A stretch of DNA of 64,000 bases from Candidula unifasciata (Eukaryota; Mollusca; Gastropoda; Stylommatophora; Geomitridae). Below are positions 44,301 to 54,737 of the stretch, piece after piece (the first letter of the stretch is position 1; every line of letters begins with the position of its first letter). A model generated the notes under the pieces. The model worked only from the letters and a program-made list of their open reading frames with translations. It was not told where the DNA came from and ran no database searches. The DNA is taken from contig CAJHNH020006257.1 in assembly GCA_905116865.2 (NCBI GenBank), positions 777,926 to 841,925 of the forward strand, written 5' to 3'. The position numbers and the translations under genes were made by a program.

Positions 44301-47300
44301 GAATGGCAGCATGGTCCACACAGATGTGAATGGCAGCATGGTCCACACAGATGTGAATGGCATCATGGTCCACACAGATGTGAATGGCATCATGGTCCAC
44401 ACAGATGTGAATGGCATCATGGTCCACACAGGTTTAAATGGCAGCATGGTCCACACAGATGTGAATGGTAGCATGGTCCACACAGGTTTGAATGGCATCA
44501 TGGTCCACACAGATGTGAATGGCAGCATGGTCCACACAGGTTTAAAAGGCAGCATGGTCCACACAGGTTTAAAAGGTAGCATGGTCCACACAGATGTGAA
44601 TGGCAGCATGGTCCACACAGGTTTAAAAGGTAGCATGGTCCACACAGATGTGAATGGTAGCATGGTCCACACAGATGTGAATGGCAGCATGGTCCACACG
44701 GATGTGAATGGGTAACATGTGCAAGAGAGGGGGTGCATTGAGGAGGCAGGCTAGTCTTTACCATTTGACAGAACACTTGATGATGGGGATGCTGTGTTCC
44801 TGTCCTCAGAGACATAAGACTGGCTGTGGCTGCTTCTTGTAGTCCAGTCTAGTGGTGGCAGTTATCATTGTTGTCTCTGTCGGTCTCAGCTGTGTGAGCT
44901 TTCTTGTAGTCCAGTCTAGTGGTGGCAGTTGTCATTGTTGTATCTGTCGGTCTCAGCTGTGTGAGCTTTCTTGTAGTCCAGTCTAGTGGTGGCAGTTATC
45001 ATTGTTGTCTCTGTCTGTCTCAGCTGTGTGAGCTTTCTGCAGTCACCTTATGACAGCGAAAGTCAATGACCTCTGTCTCCATGACTGTATGTGTGTAGAG
45101 TAGAGCACAGTCGACACTCAGTACCAGCACTTTACCTGGGGGGGGGTGTTGGACTTCATGTAGAATTGAGCGGTTAGCTGCTACACCACGGTGGCTTCCT
45201 CTTAATGAAAGTGTTAACACTGTTTCTGATTGACAGTTGATCTTACCCTATGGTATTGTCGACAGAGGATGTTCATGTTGAATATATTTGTGTTAGCAGT
45301 TGATGTTTGCACTCGATATATTTGTGTTAGCAGTTGATGTTTGCACTCGATATATTTGTGTTAGCAGTTGATGTTTGCGCTGAATATATTTGTGTTAGCA
45401 GTTGATGTTTGCACTGAATATGTTAGTGATTGTTTGCTGTGATATTTATGTCTTCCTCAGTTGTTGACAGCAGTAAACAGACTACAGCGGATGTTGATGA
45501 CGACGACGATGTCCCAGGTGGGTTCTGTTTTTGTTGTACCCCACTGTAGATGGCATACATCAGAGAAGTGACGTCATCGCACATTATAGGGAATCCCCAG
45601 TTAGCATAGGTGAAAGGTCAGGTGGGAAATTGCGAATAAAGGAAAGCTCACTTGCCAGAGTGGATTGTAAAACGGAATTATGTGTCCGAGAAAAGAGAGC
45701 TCAGACGAGGTCATTTTGTGGAAGACATCTGGTTATTGGAGTGCTTGAGTATACAAGTAGTAGTTGAAACATTTTTATTGATAAGTGTCATACATGGAGT
45801 GAGAGCACCAGGCTATCAGTGGATGACGATAGATGAAAGCCAGCCAAATGTCGATTTAAGAACTTTAACACTTTGCTAACCAATTTTGACGATTCTCTAA
45901 TTCGTGACATGTAGTCTGCCGACCGACGTCTCTCCCGGTAGTTTTTGGATTGAACTGCATCAGGATATTTTTATTATTCCAAAATGGCTATGCCCACGGT
46001 CAATACCGAATAGAGCTGATACAAGCGTTGTTTTAAGTGACATTTTGATTATTTTCGCTGTCGTCGCATATTCCGAATTTTTAATCATGTCTGATGATGA
46101 AAACCAGACCAGTTGTATGAATTTTTTTTAATCTGCCAGCGAATTTAGCGCTGAAAATAATAATTTCTGGATAAGTAGAGATTCACCTGTGAATTTAAAC
46201 ACCATATCCCAGCTGAAAGTAGCCACAACGATGATAAACTTGACGATGGAGTTGATGTAGGTACATCTGAAGACAGAAGTGGCCGTGACACAAGAGACCA
46301 GAACATTTCTACAGCTGAAAATGCTGTTCAGAAAGGCTGCTCAAAATGAACTTTAGCTTGACAGTCTTCATCCACACAAAGAACAGCAAGGTGCCATGTC
46401 AGACACAGTTGTATGTGAGCCGATTAATTTTTTTTTATTTAAAAAAAAAAATTTGAAACTGAAAAAGGCAGATTGTCCTGTTGTGTGTGACCAAATATAA
46501 AGGCATGTTGGCCCGTTATCTGTCGGACACAAATAGAGTTTACCTGATATCTAATGTTTACTTCAGTGCTGTTATAGACACGACAGTTGGGAAAAGTGGA
46601 ATTCTTGAGGGCAGAATAATGAATAAGCCAGTTCTTGCAGAAAATTACAACAGTGTTGGGGGGGGGGGGGGTGTCGATCACTTGGGCCAGCTTGGTGCAA
46701 ACTACCCCTACCCACCTAGATCTTATAATGGGTACCTGCCATTGAATTACTTATTTATTTTAGTTGCCATTGCTCTAGTCAATGAACTAATTTTATTCAT
46801 CATCAACCATATCCTCAACAATTTATTGCACTGATATTGAAAAATTCACTTAAAAACTATAAAAAGGTGATGGTTTTAGAACATCTGAAATGTTTATAAA
46901 AAGCAAACAAATCTAAAAATGCTGGCATGATTGTGTGACACAGTTGCATAATATATCTTTTTTCTTGTGTAGCAACCATCCGCAATGATGCTGTGAAGGT
47001 TTCATAACCCTACGCTCATTTTATGAATGTTATTAGAAAACCAGTCATTTTGGAAAAAATATCCTAACCTCCTTGGTAATGGGAGACAGGTATGCCCTTG
47101 GTCACTGGCTCAGGTTAGTCATATATGAGTCCAGAAATTTTACAGCAAGAGAACTCATAAATCTAAGAGAAGCTTTCTGACACTAATATTAGAAATGTCC
47201 AGCTGTCTTGTATCAGGGCGGACACCTGAGGGAATCGGTTGCCTGACACTCTAGAGGGACTTCTGCTTGCTCTCTCGCATTTAGTCAACCTGGACGCTGG

Positions 47301-47449
47301 TCATTGCAACAGGCTCTGTGGGGTGTGTTGTATTGAGCTTTGGCAGGCTAGTGTGGGGTGTTGCATTGATTGTCCTTAAGTACCTTTTCTGTTTTTTCAC
47401 AGAACTGGTGGAAAACTTTGATGAGGCGTCCAAGAATGAAGACGTGTGA
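41317..47449 (+). CDS. BTF3: BTF3 / nascent polypeptide-associated complex subunit beta, complete
   Basis: Beta subunit of the NAC heterodimer, which sits at the ribosome exit tunnel, shields nascent chains and controls signal-recognition-particle access. Six coding exons (41317-41379, 42575-42688, 43530-43638, 44048-44137, 45461-45517, 47403-47449) join in phase to 160 codons including the stop, 159 aa, against about 160 in animals. Visible are [10 protein letters not shown], the basic ribosome-binding ARRKKK (residues 24-29), the NAC domain from about 30 to 105 ([66 protein letters not shown]) and the acidic tail [20 protein letters not shown]. Introns carry minisatellites and transposon relics. 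Divergently paired with NASP. Confidence 0.98.
41485..41810. repeat. ~32-bp minisatellite
   Basis: About ten degenerate units of CATCTATGTGTGTATGACT plus CACATTTGCTGT; BTF3 intron. Confidence 0.85.
41977..42150. mobile_element. 174-bp foldback / MITE-like element
   Basis: 34-bp arms (41977-42010 and 42117-42150) share about 80% identity as inverted repeats around the core TTTTGATAGCCCCAAAA. The interior matches 26840-26950. No target duplication was identified. Confidence 0.6.
42230..42560. repeat. ~60-bp minisatellite
   Basis: Five units with ATTTACAGCCAGAATGATTG and GATGCTATCACTTGTATG; its last unit runs up to the acceptor of coding exon 2. Confidence 0.88.
42575..42688 (+). CDS. BTF3: BTF3 coding exon 2
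   Basis: 38 codons: [20 protein letters not shown] then [16 protein letters not shown]; acceptor TTGTCCAG, donor GTACTC. Contains the ribosome-binding basic motif and the start of the NAC domain. Confidence 0.98.
43530..43638 (+). CDS. BTF3: BTF3 coding exon 3
   Basis: [20 protein letters not shown] then [12 protein letters not shown] plus one base; acceptor CTGTCACAG, donor GTAAGT. Core of the NAC domain. Confidence 0.98.
43850..43992. repeat. ~33-37-bp repeat, four to five copies
   Basis: Units with ACTTCCACACAGCAACATCA and GGCTTGCACCCAT; BTF3 intron. Confidence 0.8.
44048..44137 (+). CDS. BTF3: BTF3 coding exon 4
   Basis: Completes Gln, then [20 protein letters not shown] and KKLASTVAG; acceptor TTTCTTGCAG, donor GTATGC. 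Confidence 0.97.
44250..44715. repeat. 27-bp minisatellite, 17 units
   Basis: Unit ATGGTCCACACAGATGTGAA plus TGGCAGC; a second subtype has GGTTTAAAAGG in place of GATGTGAATGG, and subtypes alternate in the second half. The 9-codon period leaves both strands open. BTF3 intron. Confidence 0.95.
44825..45035. repeat. ~69-bp repeat, three copies
   Basis: Units with TTCTTGTAGTCCAGTCTAGT and GGTCTCAGCTGTGTGAGC; BTF3 intron. Confidence 0.88.
45270..45435. repeat. ~42-bp repeat, four copies
   Basis: Units with ATATATTTGTGTTAGCAGTT and GATGTTTGCACT; ends just before coding exon 5. Confidence 0.85.
45461..45517 (+). CDS. BTF3: BTF3 coding exon 5
   Basis: Completes Val, then [18 protein letters not shown] plus one base; acceptor TCTTCCTCAG, donor GTGGGT. 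Acidic hinge before the C-terminus. Confidence 0.95.
46440..46835 (+). mobile_element. piggyBac-family transposase relic (C-terminal part)
   Basis: Frame at 46481-46834 reads [39 protein letters not shown], then after a G run [23 protein letters not shown] and ALVNELILF. This is the piggyBac C-terminal order (W-D-K-x-V-x-L-L-S, P-x-x-V-x-x-Y-N-x-x-MGGVD, RR-x-KWY). A G12 run replaces the MGG. Low-complexity, stop-filled sequence precedes it. BTF3 intron, same direction as the gene. Confidence 0.8.
47403..47449 (+). CDS. BTF3: BTF3 last coding exon
   Basis: Completes Glu, then [14 protein letters not shown] and TGA; acceptor TTTTTTCACAG. Conserved BTF3 C-terminal [10 protein letters not shown]. 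Confidence 0.98.
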
Positions 47450-47699
47450 GTGTGATGACGAGCAGGACAGTTCTAGCGTTGTTCGTGCCTGTCATCCACC
47501 TGTGTACAGATAAATCTCACTGCAGACATGGCATGGTCCTTCCTGCATCTTGTGTTTGTGGCTGCCAGATCCTACTGGATGTGAATGTGTGTGAATATAT
47601 GTAGTCAGATTGGCGATATTTCTGTGTTCTAGCGTGTAAACATTTGATCTGCGTGCACACCTTGTCTGTGTCGGTGATATTGTGTGTGTGCAAGTCTGC

Positions 47700-47705
47700 A
47701 TTAAA
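47700..47705 (+). terminator. Candidate polyadenylation signal of BTF3
   Basis: ATTAAA 251 bp after the stop, followed by TG- and T-containing sequence. A second possible signal (AATAAA) lies near 47944. Confidence 0.45.
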
Positions 47706-47709
47706 CTGA

Positions 47710-49400
47710 TTGATTCTATCTCTTAGTTCATTGCTTTAGTGTGCATGTCAGTTGTGGAGTTCTAAAGGGATCAAATCTTCCTTATGGTGAGGCCTTACAT
47801 CTTCAAGACACTGTCGGAAAAGGCTGTAGAAGTAAAACCTGATCTCTACTGATGCATGAGTACACAAAAGCATTTGACTGTGAAACGAGAGGAAATCCTG
47901 AGTCTGTTGAACACATTTAAACATCCATGGGACATAACTTGAATAATAAAAGGCATGCATAGACAGGGCTACAAGAATTGAGAATCATTTCACGGCGTTT
48001 AAAAGGGGGGGGGGGGGACATGGAGAATTCTTGCATGCTATTAAGGACCATTTTTGGCATATGGCTGTGAGTGCCCATGTCATCTACTCATCCAGCAGGG
48101 GTGATGTCTGAAGCTGTAAAACTCACCTGGTCCAATTGTAGAGTAGAGGTACTATACACATTGGGGGGGGGGGGGTAGAGTCTGTATATGAGCGGATATG
48201 TCCACGGACAGCAGGCGCACTACCATGAAGAAAAGTCTCAGCATTCTTATTATTATGGCAACTATAATGAGATGATATAAAATGCATCTGTCCACGGTTA
48301 AAGTTGAGTTTATGTTCTTAAACAAAATGAGGTCATCCTGGATCACCACGGAACGCTCTGGTGAAGTTGTGAGAGGCATAGGAAGCCAGCAATAGATTTA
48401 TTATCACTTCAGCTGACTGCTGCAACGAACATGGGCATTCCACCATGGCACTGTTACTAGACTTCAACACAGAACAATTACCCATTCAGGTAGAGAAGTT
48501 CCGATACAAGTACTCGGACATGCCGAGAAGTACCAATAGAGGTACAAGAGTATCAGAAGGACTCTAGTGTAGTCATCCTTTCGATAAAGTCTGCAAGTTC
48601 AAATCAAACATTCTTCACTGACAAATGAAGGTTCGAGACTAGGAACTAGGGTTGTGTGATCCACGAGGGAAGGTCACGGTTTTTTGGTGGGGTCACCTGA
48701 GCGAGTTACAAGTCTGGAGGCCAACAACTGTTATTCAAGGCGAGATGAGCCTTATGGTATAATACACTGTGCCATGAAAGTTATCGCCTAAACCAACAGA
48801 TTTATGTATTGAGAAGAAAGATCTTAGACATGTAATCAACAACATACTGCCAAACACTTGATAACAAGGCCGATGTCAGCCAGCCAGTCAGAAAGGTTTG
48901 AGACAGGCTAGCTCAGTAAAAATGATTTGTTGATCGTAGTCACTTGTCAGAGAATGGTCTAAACTGGCACAATCCGACGAGCATGAGGAGAAACAAAAAA
49001 TGCTCTTTATTGAGGACGGATCTATATAGACAAATTGCAGTATACCTACTAGAGTACACTTCACCTAGCATTCTCTATTTTGGGTCTGAGCCCAAACAAC
49101 CCACTAGCAGGATCGATCGGTGCCAGGGCTGCAAGCGCGGCATAGCTAGAGTTGACACATGTGGTCTGTTTTCTCGCTGACATACTACTCTGGGATAGTA
49201 CAAATGCTGACTTACCAAGACACGTCAGTAAACGACTTAATATGGGAACAAAGAAGACACAAACATTAGACTGCACAATTTATTGCTTGGCGTATTTTGC
49301 AATATTTCGCAAAGGAGAAAGGCACCAAATTGTCTCCCAATGGAGATAGATATCGGGTGACTTAAGGTGTTCCAAACGTCTTGCCAAGGAACATCTGTAA
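47710..49400. other. Intergenic, unique sequence
   Basis: No gene or element recognised. Holds G runs at about 48006-48017 and 48163-48174. A frame at 48944-49180 resembles nothing I know. Confidence 0.5.
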
Positions 49401-49424
49401 GACTTGCAAAGGAAAAGAAGTGAA

Positions 49425-49615
49425 AGTTTTGCTATGTACATTGAGCAACTTAAGATTTCCCAAAGAAGGATGTCGAACGACAAAATGTGTCGGAGGAATA
49501 GGGGTCGCTCTTACCAAAGAGCTGCAGTAAGAGCGACCCCTATCAGGAAAGCAAGTGTGGTTTTGCTACGTACATTGAGCGTCTGAAGATGCCTACAGGA
49601 GAAAAACGTCGAACG
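49425..49615. repeat. ~120-bp diverged direct duplication
   Basis: GTTTTGCTATGTACATTGAGC with GTCGAACGAC recurs as GTTTTGCTACGTACATTGAGC with GTCGAACGACC. The two halves are separated by the hairpin at 49498-49543. Confidence 0.7.
49498..49543. other. Perfect 17-bp hairpin
   Basis: ATAGGGGTCGCTCTTAC and its exact reverse complement, separated by a 12-base loop CAAAGAGCTGCA. GC-rich stem, no mismatch. Confidence 0.9.
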
Positions 49616-49619
49616 ACCT

Positions 49620-50384
49620 AAGGTGTTCAAGAGATAGTGGCCGACTTTAAGGAACTTGAGATGTGTCTTGAGTAAGTGATGGTGTCCTAAACGAGAAAGA
49701 CGTAGAGTGATTTAATGGACCAAGACAGTGAACGTCTTACGAAAGACATAGTCAGCTTTAAGGTGTCCCGAGGATAGTAGCTGACTTACTAAGAAACTTC
49801 AACAAACCTAGGTATATTGTCGATTGAGGGTGTCTCTTGACCCATAAACTAGTTCTCTAACTAGTCAGCGTGGTTGGGACAGCTACAGGTCACAACGCTG
49901 TTGCCAGGTCGGCCTGTGGAACCTGGGTCATCGTTGCATGTGGCTCGAGCTACGGAGACTTCATCTTGTCCTGGTCACCGTTTTTTTGTATCTTCTGTAA
50001 ATAATTCCAGATCAGTGGTGGATCTACAGCATCAAGAATGCCAGCGTTGTTGTCACATTCTGTGAAATCATAGTCCTAACTTACATGACCGCCTTTATTC
50101 TGTTGCTGGCTTTTAAATATTCCTGGACCGTTCAGTTCTCAGTGAACATCGGCATCTAACATTGCGACATGAGGCCCACCCAATTTATATTTTTTTTTTC
50201 AATGCAAAAAGGCATAGCATCGTGTGCCATACGGGTTCCCTAACAGCCCACATCTAACTAGCCACCACATAATATGTCCGCTCACTGATAAGCCGCACAT
50301 ACTGCTGCAATGCGATACTAATCCCTTAGTTGTAACTTGTTAATATTTACTCTATATAAAGTCAAAACACCATACGTGGTGACC
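49620..50384. other. Intergenic, unique sequence
   Basis: Nothing recognised. Confidence 0.5.
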
Positions 50385-51128
50385 CACTTCTTCTTCTGCC
50401 TTTATATCCCCTAATGGAGCTTAGGCCCTTAGCCAAGTGAAGATAAGTCGTTGTAACCTTTCTTTTTTTAACCTTATGCAGATCTTCCTAACTTCACTTT
50501 CTAGCTCCCCTCTCCATGTTTTTTTTTTTTTGGGGGGGGGGTGGGGGGGGCGCTTCCTTCATTCGTATGTCCTTGTGGGTTCCTGTGCAAAGACATTCTA
50601 GTTATATTATTCTCCAGTTTTCTCAGCGTGTATCTTATCCAACGCCGGCGTCTTTTCTTTACTTCATAGTCCGATGAAACTTGTTTACTTCTCTCCCCAA
50701 GCTTTATATTGGTGATTTTATCGTATCATGTAATTCCCTCTATTCTGCACAGGCACCATGTTTTTTAATTTATTAGTAATTGCCTTAGTTGTACTCCCGG
50801 TTTCCGCTCCAAACAGCAGTACCTTTCCGACATCAGAATTATATATGTCAAGTTTAGTATTGCCTTTAAATTTTTTTGACCCCCCCCCCCCCCCAAACCA
50901 TAGTGCCATGAAAGCTCTTCTGCTTTTTAGTTTCGCATTTTAATATCTCTTATCAGCCCCCCCCCCCCCCCCCCCCCCCCCCTCATCTTTGTCAACGTTA
51001 CTGTCCAAATATGTGTACGATTCCACGTCTTGGAGTGGGGTGCCTTTGATAAAAGCCAAATTATTATTTACCTGATGTATTCTCATAAGCTTTCTTTTTC
51101 CCTTATGGATTTTCAGACCTAGCCACAC
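50385..51128 (-). mobile_element. LINE reverse-transcriptase C-terminal fragment
   Basis: Minus strand reads GLKIHKGKRKLMRIHQVNN, VESYTYLDSNVDKD, then KFKGNTKLDIYNSDVGKVLL, FGAETGSTTKAITNKLKNMV and, further on, TWRGELESEVRK. This is the FTYLGS / LLYGAETW / TTKAITNKLQ order of the RT C-terminus in CR1/RTE-like LINEs. G/C runs at about 50532, 50880-50894 and 50957-50982 interrupt the frame, along with several stops. Confidence 0.85.
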
Positions 51129-51169
51129 TTTCAGTATTACCGCCCCACAAAGGATGCGAACAGTTAAAG

Positions 51170-51645
51170 TCGCCTACAATTATTAAGTATTTGGTCAGCC
51201 TGCACACACACATATCGTGACTGTAACTGACTCAGAAAGCATACTGAGGAAGATCGTGAAGGCATGCTTCGTGCAGAGTGGCATGCCTCGCTGCGGAGGA
51301 CACGGGTGAGAAATATTGTCTGGATGTTTTCACAGGAAAGACTGGCTGGCTCTGCACAACTTGGTGAAATACTGATGCATGATAAGGCAGACGTGGTTAG
51401 TGTCCTGTGGGAGAGCTTGTACAATTCAGAGGAGCAGATAGATCACCACAGTCTGGTGAGATTGATGCAGGGGGGGGGGGGTGACGAGAGGTTCTGGCAG
51501 ATGCTAGAGGCTCAGAGGAAAGGCAAGACGGACGTTTAATCAGAATGCTACTGGCACCATTAGTATGGAACTCTTCGCTGGCTGCTGAAGATGGGGACGG
51601 AGCACTTATGGGGATGCCCCGAGTGCTGTGATGTGGGTTCTTGAA
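51170..51645 (+). mobile_element. LINE 3' remnant with RNase H domain (plus-strand copy)
   Basis: Reads VTVTDSESILRKIVKACF, RNIVWMFS, RLAGSAQLGEILMHDKADVV, LWESLYNSEEQIDHHSLVRL and TFNQNATGTIS. Same family as 16716-17330 (minus). The catalytic GHAGVxGNERAD block is deleted between FS and RLAG, and a G run at 51469-51481 lies inside. Confidence 0.85.
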
Positions 51646-51654
51646 TCAAATCAA

Positions 51655-51965
51655 CGTGCTTTCTATTTCTTTTAGATTTGCCTTTCCCTTTCAGGCAGTA
51701 GATGTTAATAATCTTTAGATTTTCTGGTTTGCAAGCTATTTCTAAACATTTGCCTTCAAAGTTAGTGGGATTAAACTTGTTCTGAGCTACTCCTCTGATT
51801 TGTTTGTTGAAGAGAATGGCCACGCCACCTCCTCTGACTTCCTCCCTATCAATTCTGAAAAATTTCCAGTGAAATGAGAATCCATCCATCATGTAGCAGG
51901 TCCTTTGCAGAACGTCGCTCTCATCTAAGTCTGCCTGAAAGAAACCCAGTCTCTCGCCAGTTTTC
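51655..51965 (-). mobile_element. LINE endonuclease (APE-type) fragment
   Basis: Minus strand reads GFFQADLDESDVLQRTCYMM, FFRIDREEVRGGGVAILFNK and CKPENLKIINIYC, an exonuclease-endonuclease-phosphatase segment of a LINE. 5' and 3' parts are missing. Confidence 0.7.
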
Positions 51966-52412
51966 CCGCCTCATGCACTTTCATACTCAAGGAGTCACTT
52001 ATATCCTGTGCCCATCTTCGTGTCGATTGAAATGAGAATACCCTGAGCTAAAAATAACCCTAGCTAGTAATAAACAAGTTAAACAATTAACAGAAGAAAT
52101 CTATGGGGAAAAAAACTACTATCCACAGTGGAAATTGGAGCAGGGTATGCATGAAGAGATTCAGTGCTATACGCGACGTTGGCTCTGCCAACTAGGGTAC
52201 AATTTCTACCTTTACAGAATTCCGGAGCAAAAATTTGCTGCCAGGGACAGACCGGGGTAAAACTGGCAAAAAATTATTAGGTAAGCGTCGCCCACTTTGG
52301 TACAAACTGGTTTCCTAGCTTATTTCTGGTGAGGCAGATGCAGCCAGAAATCAAACGCAGGAAACACTGGGAAGCAACGAACTGAGTGGCAGCTGCACTT
52401 TGTTGTATAATG
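51966..52412. other. Intergenic, nothing recognised
   Basis: Unique-looking sequence between LINE fragments. Confidence 0.45.
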
Positions 52413-52425
52413 CAACCATAGATCA

Positions 52426-52685
52426 TTCATTCAGTAGCATGTCCCTCGCGGAACCTCGCTGCCATAACAACCCTCCGGAAAACCTTCCTATCCTGAGCAA
52501 GATGTCCTGCGTCTGATACACCCATCTGGAGATCATCTGCCACATCCTGCACCCATCTTCTCCTTGGCCTTCCTCTTCCTCTCTTCCCAGGCATATACCC
52601 CTCCATTATTGTTCTCTCTAGACTTCCATGACGTTTCAAGTGACCAAAATATTTCAATTTTCTTTGTTTTATTGTCTTTACTAGC
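52426..52685 (-). mobile_element. 5'-truncated LINE 3' end with 13-bp target duplication
   Basis: Minus strand reads LVKTIKQRKLKYFGHLKRHG, GYMPGKRGRGRPRRRWVQDV and DRKVFRRVVMAARFREG then HATE and TGA, followed by a GAATGAA tail. Flanked by identical CAACCATAGATCA at 52413-52425 and 52686-52698. The surviving frame is uninterrupted, so the insertion is fairly young. Confidence 0.9.
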
Positions 52686-52774
52686 CAACCATAGATCACG
52701 AAATTCAAAATGTGTAGGCTAATAAAAAACAATTACTATTTTGTAAGCAAAACTAAGTTTTACTTAGTGACTCA

Positions 52775-53120
52775 AAGTGACAAGAAGGGACAAAGTCCGC
52801 AATCAGACAATACGTCAAGATCTTGATACCCAGCCCTTACTAACCCGAGTGGATCAGTCACAGTTACGATGGTTTGGACATGTGTGCAGAATGGGAGAAA
52901 ATCGGCCACCATGGCAAGCATGGGAGGCTAAGAACCAGGGAACCAGACCTCCGGGACGACCCAGGGTGCGCTGGGAAGACAACATCCGACAGTCCCTGAC
53001 TGACAGAGGACTGGAATGGAACAAAGCCAGAAAGAAAACTGCTGATAGAGACGTCTGGCGATCTCTCTGGCAAACCTCTACACCCCAAGGTAGAAGAGGA
53101 GCGACTAAGTAAGTAAGTAA
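52775..53120 (+). mobile_element. TAAG-tailed LINE fragment, single-unit copy
   Basis: Starts at AAGTGACAAGAAGGGACAAA, equivalent to about 6872 in the first copy. Encodes DLDTQPLLTRVDQSQLRWFG, HVCRMGENRPP, GRPRVRWEDNIRQSLTDRGL, DVWRSLWQTS and GATK, with a TAAGTAAGTAAGTAAG tail. Flanked by GACTCA at 52769-52774 and 53121-53126. It has one LRWFGHVCRM unit, showing the state before the 48-bp expansion. Confidence 0.9.
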
Positions 53121-53411
53121 GACTCATTATCTGTTTTCCGACTTCCGGTGTAAACAGCCACAATGGCGGTACGCTTTTTCGTCCGTTGAGGCGAATAGCG
53201 CAAATTAGCTATTTCGCTCACGTATAATGTGAAAGTTTCATCGTAATGGGGTCTGAACCGTGCATTGGAGTACATGCACGTGAGTTTAGACTTCCCTCAG
53301 GGTGTATTCGACGTCCGATGGCGACTATTTACCAATTCAAAACAACCCGTAGACGGACAAGGAGAACGCGATCAGGCAAGCATGGTGGCGCCTGCAGGAA
53401 GCGACTGAAAT

Positions 53412-54117
53412 GTGAGAGACTCAGTTTAAAGTATGTTCGTGTTCTCTACTGAAACTGCGCTTCGTTCAGTCAACGCCGACCCATTTTTGAGAAGCTCCTC
53501 TACAGCAACGACATTGTTGTCCTACAGGAAACACACCTCGGCGACGATATCGTTAAAATTGCGGGCTTCCAATCCTTCTACTTCTACAATAGACGGCACC
53601 TCGGACAGCTCATTCTTTTTTCGTGACCACATACCGGTGTCTGAGGTGAACATGTCTAAGTGGAATAATGACGACTTACAAGTACACGCAGTCAGAGTGA
53701 TGGGCCCGGCCCAGTTTGTGATTGTCAATGTGTACGCCTGCAATGGAAAGGTGGATACAGCGAAATGGCAGAGTTTGCTCCAGACGGAGGAAAAGAAAGT
53801 CATTTACTGCGGAGATTTCAACGCCAGAGGACACCAGTGGGGCAATGTAATCACTAATAAACAGGGAGAAGACCTGGAGGATGCCCTAGTGTCTGCCAAT
53901 CTAGTATGCTTGAACGACGGAAAGGTTACCCGAATGGCAACACGACAAGGGGATTCTGACAGCGTAATTGACCTGACCCTAGTGTCTCCCTCCATTGCAT
54001 CAGGATGCAGGTGGAGCACACTGGGATACCACGACAGTGATCACTTTCCTTGCGTCGTCCTGGTAGAGAAGAGCAACAACAAAGGTCATGTAATCAATGT
54101 GCCTGCTTTTTATATAT
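53412..54117 (+). pseudogene. LINE endonuclease domain
   Basis: EEP-fold nickase of the element. One frame reads KYVRVLY, a TGA where Trp is usual, then RRPIFEKLLYSNDIVVLQET and HLGDDIVKIAGF. A frameshift before about 53640 moves to VNMSKWNNDDLQVHAVRVMG, VIYCGDFNARGHQWGN (the catalytic GDFNA motif) and YHDSDHFP (catalytic SDH). The in-frame stop and frameshift inactivate it. Confidence 0.85.
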
Positions 54118-54119
54118 GA

Positions 54120-54716
54120 CCGTACAGGGCAAGATGCCATTAGCAAAATCCGACGACGTAAAAACAAGAGTAGATCGCAGACGGCGGGAGAGATGGGCCC
54201 AGCCACCATGGTGGAATGAAGTAGTCAACATGGCGTGGCTAGAAAAAAGGAAAGCTGTCAAGGCATGGCAAAAGGCAAGGAAAATTGATCCGTCACTTTC
54301 TGAACGCCTGATCAGTCTGAAAGATGAGGTCAACAAGCAGACAGTGGCTTTCAAGGTAATTGCGAAGGAAGCTAAGACAGCGAAATGGAACGAATTCTGC
54401 AAGAGCGTTTGCTCCGAGGGATCTCTTGTGACATTCTGGCGCCTTCAACGGAGCATGCACGGCGCCGCACGACCTAGGGGTATCCCTGATTTTCAGGGTA
54501 CAGACCTGATATGGCAGAGAACTGATGCTGATAAAGGAAAAACCCTTCTGGCGCGCTACTTGGAGCAAACTGACCAAAAAGACGAAGCTACAAGAATGGG
54601 GGTTAAGATGAAACTGTCGATGCTGTGCGAGAACACTGTGTTAGGCACTGATCTCAATCACTGCAGATACCTTAAGAACTTGCCTCAAGAAATCGCGCAG
54701 CACTGCTCCAGGCCCT
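54120..54716 (+). pseudogene. LINE endonuclease-RT linker
   Basis: Encodes WWNEVVNMAWLEKRKAVKAW, FKVIAKEAKTAKWNEFCKSV and FWRLQRSMHGAARPRG, the usual connector between endonuclease and RT. Ends at TGA; the RT continues in another frame. Confidence 0.8.
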
Positions 54717-54737
54717 GACGGCATCCGATACAACGAC

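Noticed and set aside
44241..44738. Plus- and minus-strand frames in the 27-bp array
   Set aside because: Intronic minisatellite between BTF3 exons; no splice evidence.
53246..53452. Separate ORF1 of the TAAC-tailed LINE
   Set aside because: Short basic frame without zinc knuckles or RNA-binding motifs; could be leader sequence only.
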